A DNA stretch of 5,200 bases. Origin: Planctomycetota bacterium. Its GTDB lineage: Bacteria; Planctomycetota; UBA11346. The position numbers and the translations under genes are program-made. The stretch is taken from contig JAHEDF010000318.1 of assembly GCA_024641365.1 (NCBI GenBank), positions 1-5,200 on the forward strand, given 5' to 3'. Position 1 is the first letter of the stretch; each line of letters begins with the position of its first letter. Below, one piece after another: positions 1-4,961 of the stretch. The notes beneath the pieces are model-generated. The model had not been told where the DNA came from, searched no databases, and worked only from the letters and a program-made list of their open reading frames with translations.

Positions 1-621
1 ATCAACGCTTGCCGCGCCGGTTTCAATACGCACCAAGGTACGAACAACCGCATCGCTATCACCGGTTACCAACAACGCGGCGCGGTCCGCAAATATTTCA
101 CACATTAATTGCCAGCGTCGCGCCGTTTCAATATGTTCAGACTCGACCTGCGGATGATCGCAAGTCGCTGATAAAATACGATCAGCGATTGCGTACGCAC
201 CATTGTCAATCGTCCATAAATAATAATGACTTAATTCATGTGCTACTACCGCTGCAATTTCTGTCTTATTTAATGTGGTGAGTAATGAGCCTTGTAAAAC
301 AATATGAATTTCATCCGGCATAAACCATAATGCTGCATTAATGCCACCGTGTGCATTGTGCGCTTGGTATATGGTTAATGGGGCGCTGATTTGTAAACGT
401 TCCTGTAATGCAGCAGCTTGCTCATAGAGCTCAGCATGTGCGTTACGATCTAAGCGATACGTCGACTTTAATAACGACAATCGCACCGCTTCACTTTGTG
501 CTCGCGTGTGTTCAACATCGGCAAACCATCGCCAGACATGTGGCTCTTCACGTTGCAAAAATGCAACGATGTCCCGTAAATACGGCAATGGCGTCGGCAA
601 GGAGTGCACAGCAGTAGGCAT
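1..621 (-). CDS. M48-like zinc metallopeptidase, N-terminal 207 residues (cut by window edge)
   Basis: The minus strand is open from an ATG at 621 to the window edge, giving 207 codons. An in-frame TAA lies about ten codons upstream of that ATG, so the start is near here, although no clear SD sequence precedes it. The core is VVAHELSHYYL, with the HExxH zinc motif at H128-E129-H132. A second motif, EIFAD, follows at 175-179 and matches the ExxAD motif that supplies the third zinc ligand in peptidase family M48. The stretch before HExxH (DEIHIVLQGSLLTTLNKTEI, about residues 102-121) also reads like the strand and helix that precede the active site in M48 proteins. No signal peptide or membrane helix is visible, so a soluble cytoplasmic enzyme is likely, unlike membrane-bound HtpX. 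The substrate cannot be read from the sequence, and the C-terminus is missing. The family call is strong; the physiological role is unknown. Confidence 0.85.
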   Translation of the reverse strand, partial: MPTAVHSLPTPLPYLRDIVAFLQREEPHVWRWFADVEHTRAQSEAVRLSLLKSTYRLDRNAHAELYEQAAALQERLQISAPLTIYQAHNAHGGINAALWFMPDEIHIVLQGSLLTTLNKTEIAAVVAHELSHYYLWTIDNGAYAIADRILSATCDHPQVESEHIETARRWQLMCEIFADRAALLVTGDSDAVVRTLVRIETGAASVD

Positions 622-702
622 AAGTCGCTGGTGGATCGTTAGGGCTGGCAACCGGAGTCAAACTCGATTATGGTCTGTTAATCATCATTATTTGATGACA
701 TA

Positions 703-846
703 AACCGCAGAGAGCGCAGAGGACGCAGAGGATGCAAAGATTGTTTATTTCATGATTCTTTAGACTTCCATAGCTTTTATTTGCCTATGAATTGCATATT
801 CGATTGAGAAACCCTCTCTGCGCCCTCTGCGTCCTCTGCGGTTAAT
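703..846. repeat. Inverted repeat built of CGCAGAGRR 9-mers
   Basis: The left arm (703-739) starts AACCGCAGAG and continues as 9-mer units CGCAGAGAG, CGCAGAGGA, CGCAGAGGA and a decayed TGCAAAG. The right arm (812-846) is the reverse complement of AACCGCAGAGGA followed by CGCAGAGGG and CGCAGAGAG. The arms are therefore complementary over about 30 bases with scattered mismatches, around an AT-rich centre of about 75 bases with no obvious gene. It fills the 384-bp gap between the divergent peptidase gene and the secreted-protein gene. Repeats with this word composition are, from memory, scattered through many environmental genomes, but their function is not known to me. It could fold into a long hairpin or be a non-autonomous element. 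Apart from this repeat, I see only AT-rich DNA in 622-1005 and no convincing promoter. Confidence 0.8.
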
Positions 847-993
847 TTGTATTCAATCTTACATATTTTGCAGAATATAACGCAATTATGAACAGATTAC
901 TATTTGTCCAACGGCCTGGTGGGGCAGACGCTTATACGTAAGCTACCACTAATAAGTGGGCACGGTGTAAAGCGGCACCACACTCGGCGCACC

Positions 994-1000
994 AAGGAGA
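994..1000 (+). promoter_or_regulatory. Shine-Dalgarno that fixes the start of the secreted-protein gene
   Basis: AAGGAGA lies 5 nt before the ATG at 1006. The same frame is open upstream to a TTG at 904, but that upstream stretch encodes no signal peptide and lacks a comparable ribosome site. The ATG at 1006 immediately gives a signal peptide, so it is the preferred start. Confidence 0.8.
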
Positions 1001-1005
1001 CTGTT

Positions 1006-1383
1006 ATGTTGCGCATCCTCTGCTTATGTGTGTTGACCTGGTCACTCGCTGCTGCTGCTGAGACAATCGATCGTGATTCCTTATTTGGTTTTTGGGTCGT
1101 CGATGAAAAAGCCGTGACCAAAGATCAAAAAGATGCAGCCGCACAAGCTGCAAAAATTGAAAGCTTTGGTTGCAGTTTAGCTGCGCGCAATGCACGTTTT
1201 ATTTTTGAAGACGGTACGTTTGTAGCAGGTATTTGGCGCTTAGATGATATTAAAGACAATACCGGCGTCATTGTGGTGCAAACAAAAAGTGGCGAGGAAC
1301 ATCGCTATCACGTGACGAAAGAAAAAAATCACCTGATTATTAAGGAATGTCCTGGGCAGTTAAAATTGAAAAACGCGCGCTAG
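1006..1383 (+). CDS. Small secreted hypothetical protein, 125 aa
   Basis: The product begins with a Sec signal peptide, MLRILCLCVLTWSLAAAA, with likely cleavage before E19, so it should be exported to the periplasm or outside. The mature part is about 107 residues. After SLFGFWVVDEKAV (25-37) come a short Ala/Lys/Gln-rich helix (38-52), C56 in FGCSL, and then alternating hydrophobic segments RFIFEDGTFVAGIWRL (64-79) and GVIVVQTKSG (87-96), ending with C115 in KECPGQ. The two cysteines of the mature chain could form a disulfide. The GFW...DG.F...W pattern recalls small calycin or lipocalin-like beta-barrel proteins, but this is a weak resemblance and I do not recognise the family. A good SD (AAGGAGA) supports the start. 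It stands alone on the plus strand. Only 4 bases separate its TAG stop from the diverged repeat head at 1388, so the inverted-repeat element beyond it may shape its transcript end. Confidence 0.8.
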   Translation: MLRILCLCVLTWSLAAAAETIDRDSLFGFWVVDEKAVTKDQKDAAAQAAKIESFGCSLAARNARFIFEDGTFVAGIWRLDDIKDNTGVIVVQTKSGEEHRYHVTKEKNHLIIKECPGQLKLKNAR

Positions 1384-1406
1384 CTTTTTGCTTTGGGACG
1401 CTGCCC

Positions 1407-1602
1407 AATGCCATTAAGCTAAGGACTTTTCTCACATGGAGGACCAGAGAACCGGAGGAAGACTACTAAATAGCTGAGCAGTAACTGTGCGAATCGGACC
1501 TATTTTTCCCTGCTTAATAAAAATTTATTAGCATATCCCACTCCGGTCCTCCGGTTCTCCATGTGAATGCGACCCTATCATTTTGCTTAGCTTAATGGCA
1601 TT
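1407..1602. mobile_element. 196-bp inverted-repeat (MITE-like) element inside a repeat head
   Basis: The ends AATGCCATTAAGCTAAG (1407-1423) and its exact reverse complement (1586-1602) form a 17-bp terminal inverted repeat; the complementarity extends 3 more bases into flanking CCC/GGG. A second, inner inverted repeat is present: CACATGGA (1433-1440) plus GAGAACCGGAGGA (1447-1459) pairs with 1547-1565, with an 8-base excess in the left arm. The core holds a small perfect stem with one bulged T, GCT(T)AATAAA/TTTATTAGC (1512-1532). CGCTGCCC occurs directly on both sides (1399-1406 and 1606-1613), as expected for a target duplication. There is no room for a transposase, so if mobile it would be non-autonomous. 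It could instead be a structured RNA or simply an old palindromic repeat; mobility is inference. Confidence 0.6.
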
Positions 1603-1661
1603 GGGCGCTGCCCCAAGCCCCGCGGCCTTTGTCGCTGCTTTTTTTGCGGCGCTGCGCTTGC

Positions 1662-1701
1662 AAAAAATAGTCGGATGGGCTACGCCCATTTTATCCGACT
1701 A
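1662..1701 (-). terminator. Hairpin plus U-tract inside repeat copy A
   Basis: TAGTCGGA (1668-1675) pairs with TCCGACTA (1694-1701), and TGGGC (1676-1680) with GCCCA (1684-1688) around a 3-base loop. A 5-base bulge, TTTTA, lies on one side. On the plus strand six A residues (1662-1667) precede the stem, so a minus-strand transcript would run through a 13-bp stem and then UUUUUU. It would be the second, back-up terminator for the operon at 2118-3954. Confidence 0.6.
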
Positions 1702-1719
1702 CCGCTGCTCGGCGAACGA

Positions 1720-1862
1720 TTTGTTTTGGGGCGCTGCCCCAGGCCCCGCGGCCTTTGTCGCTGCTTTTTTTGCGGCGCTGCGCTTGCAAAAAATAGTCGG
1801 ATGGGCTACGCCCATTTTATCCGACTACCGCTGCTCGGCAGCCGGGTTTTTCCAGGGGGATA
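1720..1862 (-). repeat. GC-rich terminator-bearing repeat, copy B (complete)
   Basis: This is a full-length copy of about 143 bp. Its parts in order are: the head TTTGTTTTGGGGCGCTGCCC with its near-palindrome GGGGCGCTGCCCC; CCCCGCGG; a run of seven T in GCTGCTTTTTTTGCGG; GCGCTGCGC; the terminator hairpin; CCGCTGCTCGGC; and the tail GCCGGGTTTTTCCAGGGGGA. It differs from copy C at only a handful of positions, including 7 versus 6 T in the T-run. It is directly followed by an 11-bp AT-rich spacer and GCCGAAC heptamers. The spacing to copy A is 126 bp, a multiple of three, which keeps a spurious plus-strand reading frame open across both copies. Confidence 0.85.
1788..1827 (-). terminator. Hairpin plus U-tract inside repeat copy B, probable end of the transporter operon
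   Basis: The structure is the same as in copy A: stems 1794-1801/1820-1827 and 1802-1806/1810-1814, loop TAC, bulge TTTTA, and A6 at 1788-1793 giving U6 on the minus transcript. It is the first such structure met by transcription leaving the small membrane-protein gene at 2118, implying a 3' UTR of roughly 330 nt. The 5-base bulge makes it weaker than a perfect stem. Confidence 0.65.
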
Positions 1863-1872
1863 TTTAATATAA

Positions 1873-1900
1873 GGCGAACGCCGAACGCCGAACGCCGAAC
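1873..1900. repeat. GCCGAAC heptamer array (4 units)
   Basis: One GGCGAAC unit (1873-1879) is followed by three exact GCCGAAC units (1880-1900). It lies 10 bases after the end of repeat copy B. A decayed two-unit version, CCGAATG CCGAAAA, sits at the matching place after copy C (about 4200-4213), so heptamers appear to be part of the repeat's 3' end. Confidence 0.8.
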
Positions 1901-1922
1901 TGTTATAATTTCACTATAATAA

Positions 1923-2041
1923 TTGTCCCAAAGGGACAAAATGCCTACAGCCCAGCACTTCAGTGCTGGGATTAATAGAGCAAAATAATAATAAGTCCTG
2001 TAAGGACGCTGGCCTAGGTGCTAGCGCTTAAGCGCTAGCAC
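1923..2041. repeat. Duplicated two-hairpin module (four palindromes) with compensatory changes
   Basis: There are four hairpins in 119 bp. H1 is TTGTCCC-AAA-GGGACAA (1923-1939). H2 is CCCAGCACTTCAGTGCTGGG (1951-1970). H3 is GTCCT-GTA-AGGAC (1995-2007). H4 is a perfect 24-base palindrome (2018-2041) with half-site GTGCTAGCGCTT. H1+H2 and H3+H4 align as two copies of one module offset by 70 bp (GTCCY...RGGAC, then GCCTA, then AGCRCTTMAGYGCT). Where the copies differ within stems, both sides of the stem have changed and pairing is kept. The cluster lies beyond the 3' end of the minus-strand operon and upstream of its probable terminator, so it would be in the 3' UTR. The rest of 1901-2117 is AT-rich, with a GGGGGCTCTGCCGCAG stretch at about 2066-2081 that resembles a decayed repeat head. 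Confidence 0.8.
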
Positions 2042-2117
2042 TACTACGCTTGAAAAATTTTAAAATGGGGGCTCTGCCGCAGATATTCCGTCTATTTTCT
2101 TAATTCGTAATTAAAAA

Positions 2118-2537
2118 TTACGCGCCTCGGGTGGCTAATAGATTTGGAATTGCGATTGCGGCAATGATGGCGATTACGAAAAAAGCTACGTAAAGGACCA
2201 TTATGGCGCCGAAAATTTTAAAAAATGTGCTGAGCTTAGCCATTGATTCTTTACACATAATTTCATTGTTAGTTTGATAACCTTTTTCTAATAAATTTGA
2301 ATGCTTATTCAGCATGACACCCATCCAAATTGGGAGCCAGGCAAAAATAATGCCCCAAATACTCAATGCAGACAGTATGCCAAAAATTATAAACATGACT
2401 CCAACAAATTTGGTCCATTTCGTTACCTTGGCCAATGGTTCTAAAACTGCTAAGTCTGCATTTCCATCACTCGCGTAGCCGGTATTTTTTGATACGTCTG
2501 TCGTAGATGGAGTGTAAGGATTAAAATTGTCGTTCAT
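2118..2537 (-). CDS. Small multi-pass membrane protein, 139 aa (DUF5362-like)
   Basis: The ATG at 2537 is preferred to a GTG at 2588 because AAAGGA sits 6 nt before it; the GTG start would also overlap the end of the transporter gene. The N-terminus (MNDNFNPYTPSTTDVS) is polar and proline-rich, typical of small bacterial membrane proteins starting NPY.P. Hydrophobic helices follow at about 44-62 and 64-77, then a polar loop (78-107) with N, K and C residues, and a last long helix at about 108-132. The overall pattern (LAKVTKWTKFVGVMFIIFGI, then a second helix and a third) reminds me of DUF5362 proteins, but I cannot confirm that. The C-terminus VIAIIAAIAIPNLLATR looks strikingly like the hydrophobic segment of type IV pilins and pseudopilins, although here it is at the wrong end and there is no prepilin cleavage site. 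The gene starts 43 bases after the transporter stop and is probably co-transcribed. Function unknown. Confidence 0.8.
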   Translation of the reverse strand: MNDNFNPYTPSTTDVSKNTGYASDGNADLAVLEPLAKVTKWTKFVGVMFIIFGILSALSIWGIIFAWLPIWMGVMLNKHSNLLEKGYQTNNEIMCKESMAKLSTFFKIFGAIMVLYVAFFVIAIIAAIAIPNLLATRGA

Positions 2538-2543
2538 GGTGTA

Positions 2544-2549
2544 TCCTTT
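2544..2549 (-). promoter_or_regulatory. Shine-Dalgarno deciding the start of the small membrane-protein gene
   Basis: Read on the minus strand, AAAGGA ends 6 nt before the ATG at 2537. The alternative GTG at 2588 lies inside the end of the transporter gene and has no comparable site, so it was rejected. Confidence 0.75.
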
Positions 2550-2580
2550 GAGAAAAGATTCATTTAAATTGGGGTGATCA

Positions 2581-3954
2581 CTACTCACGCACGGTCATGT
2601 CTTTTTCCATGGTCGCTTCGTCTTCATCGCCGTGAATATAGGTTTTTTCCTTGTAGAAGCAGGCGGCTACGATGAATAAGAAGGCCGTAACGGTTATGCA
2701 GCCAGTGAAGAACCAGTAATACTCTGGACCTGATAGCGTACTATTGCCTTTATCATCCTGAATAAATTTATTCACCAGCGCGGTAAATAAATTTCCGATC
2801 GCAACCGAGGCTAAGAACAAGGACATAATAAATGATTTCATTGCTTTCGGCGATTGGGTGTAACTGAATTCCAAGCAGGTGATAGAAATCATAACTTCGG
2901 CTATCGTCATTAAGAGATACGCCAGGGCTTGCCAAGCTATGCTTGGCGTATCGCCAGCATCAATACGCATTTCTAACCACGCGGGTAAAGCAAAAGCTCC
3001 GATCGTTATAAAAAATCCAATAGAAATTTTACGTAATGGCGTGAGCGTGAAGACGCGGTTTATAAGCGGATACACCACATAACTGAAGATCGGTATGAGA
3101 ATTAAAATAAGTAGCGGATTTGCTGCCTGCATTTGTGAGGATAAAATTTCATAGCCAAAAACCATGCGGTCCATTTTTTCTGCCTGAAAGACCCACATGG
3201 AACTGGTTTGATCAAATAACGACCAAAACATAGCAACAAACAAATAAATAATACTGAGGCGTAATGCCACGCGCCAGCCGTCTCCAGAAACAATTTCTTT
3301 CACAAAGCCCATACCATTCGGTGGAATATGGGCAAAACGCATCCGCCCCATCCAAAATACGATAGTAGCTATGCCCATTAAAATAGCAGGAATGCCAAAT
3401 GCGACATGCGGTCCAAACCTTTCTAATAACCATGGCGTCAGTAACATCGACGCGAAGGCGCCGCTATTAATCGCAAAATAAAACCAGCCGAATACTTTTG
3501 CTAATAAATTTTGATTCGTCCTTGAAAATTGATCGCCAACGTGCGCCGATACACACGGCTTGATACCCCCTGATCCAATCGCAATTAATGACAGACCAAT
3601 AGCCAAACCAAAACGCGTTTCATCAACGGCTAATGCGACATGTCCTAAACAATACACACACGACAATAACATAATGGTGCGAAATTTACCAAGCCATACA
3701 TCCGCAATCAGCGCACCAATAAGCGGCGTAATATAAACTGAAAACACAAAAATGTGTGTCCAAAAAGTCGCCTGGGTTTCCGTCATGACCGCCGGTTGCC
3801 CAGCTGCATCAACCAAATGCTTGGTCATGAACACGGCCAAAATAGCCTTCATCCCATAAAAACTAAAGCGCTCAGCCGCTTCGTTGCCAATAATATACGA
3901 AATCCCACTCGGCATGCCGGTGGTACTTTCAGGAGCGGTGCGGTACTTACTCAT
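2581..3954 (-). CDS. POT/PTR-family proton-coupled oligopeptide transporter, 457 aa
   Basis: The protein imports di- and tripeptides (possibly peptide-like compounds) with protons across the inner membrane, as an MFS-fold transporter. Family hallmarks are clear in order: E25-x-x-E28-R29-F-S-F-Y-G, the proton-coupling ExxER motif on helix 1; GALIADVWLGK (80-90), the MFS motif-A loop; GSGGIKPCVSAHVGDQF (127-143), the PTR2 signature with the conserved lysine K132; FGWFYFAINSGA (155-166); FWSLFDQTSSMWVFQAEKM (243-261); and LEFSYTQSPKAMKS (361-374) with the conserved helix-10 glutamate E362. The length is normal for bacterial members, and no large extracellular domain is inserted. The ATG at 3954 was chosen over an in-frame TTG at 3990 because the family normally begins shortly before the first helix; the upstream AGG is only a weak SD. 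A repeat with a terminator lies upstream, so the gene probably has its own promoter in about 3960-4040. It is followed 43 bases later by the small membrane protein. Precise substrate range is not readable. Confidence 0.93.
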   Translation of the reverse strand: MSKYRTAPESTTGMPSGISYIIGNEAAERFSFYGMKAILAVFMTKHLVDAAGQPAVMTETQATFWTHIFVFSVYITPLIGALIADVWLGKFRTIMLLSCVYCLGHVALAVDETRFGLAIGLSLIAIGSGGIKPCVSAHVGDQFSRTNQNLLAKVFGWFYFAINSGAFASMLLTPWLLERFGPHVAFGIPAILMGIATIVFWMGRMRFAHIPPNGMGFVKEIVSGDGWRVALRLSIIYLFVAMFWSLFDQTSSMWVFQAEKMDRMVFGYEILSSQMQAANPLLILILIPIFSYVVYPLINRVFTLTPLRKISIGFFITIGAFALPAWLEMRIDAGDTPSIAWQALAYLLMTIAEVMISITCLEFSYTQSPKAMKSFIMSLFLASVAIGNLFTALVNKFIQDDKGNSTLSGPEYYWFFTGCITVTAFLFIVAACFYKEKTYIHGDEDEATMEKDMTVRE

Positions 3955-3985
3955 AGGCGGCCTGTGTATGGTGATACCACTGAAT

Positions 3986-4016
3986 AACAACAGAAGTATT
4001 GTTGTTTTATAATACT
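3986..4016 (-). promoter_or_regulatory. Overlapping inverted repeats at the probable transporter promoter
   Basis: Just upstream of the transporter start, AACAACA (3986-3992) pairs with TGTTGTT (4000-4006), and AGTATT (3995-4000) pairs with AATACT (4011-4016). On the minus strand the sequence TATTATAAA (4014-4006) could serve as a -10 region, but no good -35 box is visible at the right spacing. The overlapping dyads could be an operator or mutually exclusive leader hairpins. This is a weak call from AT-rich DNA. Confidence 0.3.
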
Positions 4017-4046
4017 GTTTATCTCACTGGTTTGTTTCGAGGGCTC

Positions 4047-4188
4047 TTTGTTTTGGGGCGCTGCCCCAGGCCCCGCGGCCTTTGTCGCTGCTTTTTTGCG
4101 GCGCTGCGCTGGCAAAAAATAGTTGGATGGGCTTCGCCCATTTTATCCGACTAGCGCTGCTTGGCGGCCGGGTTTTTCCAGGGGGATA
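4047..4188 (-). repeat. GC-rich terminator-bearing repeat, copy C (complete)
   Basis: About 142 bp matches copy B (1720-1862) end to end, in the same orientation, 2.3 kb away. Differences are few: GCTTGC to GCTGGC, AGTCGG to AGTTGG, loop TAC to TTC, CTACCGCTGCTCGGCAGCC to CTAGCGCTGCTTGGCGGCC, and one T fewer in the T-run. The shared boundaries are TTTGTTTTGGGG at one end and CCAGGGGGATA at the other. It fills most of the 272-bp gap between two minus-strand genes. Two decayed heptamers follow at about 4200-4213. Confidence 0.85.
4114..4153 (-). terminator. Hairpin plus U-tract inside repeat copy C, after the metallo-beta-lactamase-fold gene
   Basis: Stems are 4120-4127/4146-4153 and 4128-4132/4136-4140, with a 3-base loop, a TTTTA bulge, and A6 at 4114-4119 giving U6 on the minus transcript. 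One stem position differs from copies A and B (TAGTTGGA), which gives a C-A mismatch in the minus-strand RNA but a G-U wobble in the plus-strand RNA. It lies about 75 bases past the stop codon at 4227, a normal terminator distance. Confidence 0.6.
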
Positions 4189-4226
4189 ATTAAATGACAC
4201 CGAATGCCGAAAACCCTATGCTGAAA

Positions 4227-4949
4227 TTATCCCAACGATTTTGCTAACTCAGCGATTAATGTCGCCCCATCACCACGCCACGCGCTGCCATGCATACAAG
4301 CCAAGGTGGTGGGTTTGGTTGCAGCTAATTTTTCTAATAATTGCGGACCGTTGCGCGGATGCGCGTAATAATCGACTTGGCCACGAAATGCTTCACTCGG
4401 CCCAAGAATATCACCCTCAGTAATCGCAGGATTTTTATCGCCGCCTTGGGTAAATAAATCACCACATAATAAGGTGCGCGTGGTTTGCTCAAATAGATAA
4501 CCACATTCCCACGCGTGCGGTAAATGCGGCGCATCCAGCCATTGCAACACATGCTTGCCAATCGCCAGCGTTTCACCATCCGGCAATGCATGCGCCGGAC
4601 GATCAAAACTGTCCGCATTAATCATGCTATTTATCATGCCACATAACGGCACCGCTTGCGGTGCAATTTCCAGAAATTGATTAAGCGCGCCACTTTCATC
4701 CGTCTCAAAATGCGAAAAACCAATATAGCGTAATTTTTCAACCGGCACCACGGAATTAATGGCTTCACACGTCAACGCAAACATCCCTCGCGGCCCGGTG
4801 TGAAATAATGTCGGTTGCTCATCGTTGATGAGATATTGATTAAAAGTAAAACCCCCAGGCACCAATCCAGGCGGCAATGGCGTACTAATGCGATAAATCC
4901 CGTTGGCGACTTCGTCGATGGTGGTGCCTGATTGGGGGTTGGTGATCAT
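4227..4949 (-). CDS. Stand-alone metallo-beta-lactamase-fold protein of the flavodiiron/ODP type, 240 aa
   Basis: The fold is indicated by an N-terminal segment with the pattern of metallo-beta-lactamase proteins (IYRISTPLPPG... FTFNQYLIND, about 18-43), followed by H80-x-E82-x-D84 in FSHFETDES. HxExD, rather than the hydrolase HxHxDH, is the ligand pattern of the diiron domain in flavodiiron proteins and oxygen-binding ODP proteins. Further candidate ligands are H142 or H145 (APHLPHAWECG), D164 (LLCGDLFTQGG) and H220 (ACMHGSAW), completing a plausible two-metal site. There is no C-terminal flavodoxin domain, so it cannot be a complete flavodiiron reductase; oxygen or redox sensing, or electron transfer through a separate partner, is possible. 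The ATG at 4949 has GGAG 8 nt upstream. The gene is monocistronic in this window, with repeat copy C behind it. Metal identity and reaction are inference. Confidence 0.85.
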   Translation of the reverse strand: MITNPQSGTTIDEVANGIYRISTPLPPGLVPGGFTFNQYLINDEQPTLFHTGPRGMFALTCEAINSVVPVEKLRYIGFSHFETDESGALNQFLEIAPQAVPLCGMINSMINADSFDRPAHALPDGETLAIGKHVLQWLDAPHLPHAWECGYLFEQTTRTLLCGDLFTQGGDKNPAITEGDILGPSEAFRGQVDYYAHPRNGPQLLEKLAATKPTTLACMHGSAWRGDGATLIAELAKSLG

Positions 4950-4957
4950 GTTTATTG

Positions 4958-4961
4958 CTCC
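4958..4961 (-). promoter_or_regulatory. Shine-Dalgarno of the metallo-beta-lactamase-fold gene
   Basis: GGAG on the minus strand lies 8 nt before the ATG at 4949 and supports that start. The AT-rich stretch further upstream (about 4963-5000) has possible -10-like words but no convincing -35 box. Confidence 0.7.

Larger units (their letters stand above)
1388..1713 (-). repeat. GC-rich terminator-bearing repeat, copy A (interrupted and 3'-truncated)
   Basis: The main body (1603-1713) is nearly identical to copy B with an offset of 126 bp. The head appears twice: a diverged head at 1388-1406 (TTGCTTTGGGACGCTGCCC, two differences from copy B) and a second head at 1603-1614, separated by the inverted-repeat element at 1407-1602. 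This is the picture expected if that element was inserted into the head. The tail present in copies B and C (GCCGGGTTTTTCCAGGGGGA) is missing; copy A stops at GGC and runs through GGCGAACGAT straight into copy B. Strand is given as minus because the embedded hairpin works as a terminator in that direction. Confidence 0.75.

Noticed and set aside
9..281. Plus-strand open frame of 90 codons at the left edge
   Set aside because: It lies antisense to the clear metallopeptidase frame with HExxH and ExxAD motifs; the peptide shows no domain-like pattern.
876..881. TATAAC as a -10 box for the secreted-protein gene
   Set aside because: The best -35 at an acceptable spacing is TTCAAT (852-857), which matches only three of six consensus positions, so no promoter was called.
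904..1005. Upstream TTG start for the small secreted protein
   Set aside because: The extension has no ribosome site and would bury the signal peptide; the ATG at 1006 has AAGGAGA 5 nt before it.
1583..1867. Plus-strand open frame of 94 codons across repeat copies A and B, encoding a duplicated Ala-rich peptide
   Set aside because: The frame stays open only because the repeat spacing (126 bp) is a multiple of three. It has a TTG start, no SD, and the sequence is explained by the repeat and its hairpin.
1904..1920. Two perfect TATAAT words on the plus strand
   Set aside because: No -35-like sequence at 16-18 bp upstream (GCCGAAC heptamers occupy that position), and no plus-strand gene follows.
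2106..2122. Hairpin CGTAATT-AAA-AATTACG at the end of the small membrane-protein gene as a terminator
   Set aside because: The stem is AT-rich, overlaps the stop codon and has no U-tract after it on the minus strand; the repeat hairpins further on are better candidates.
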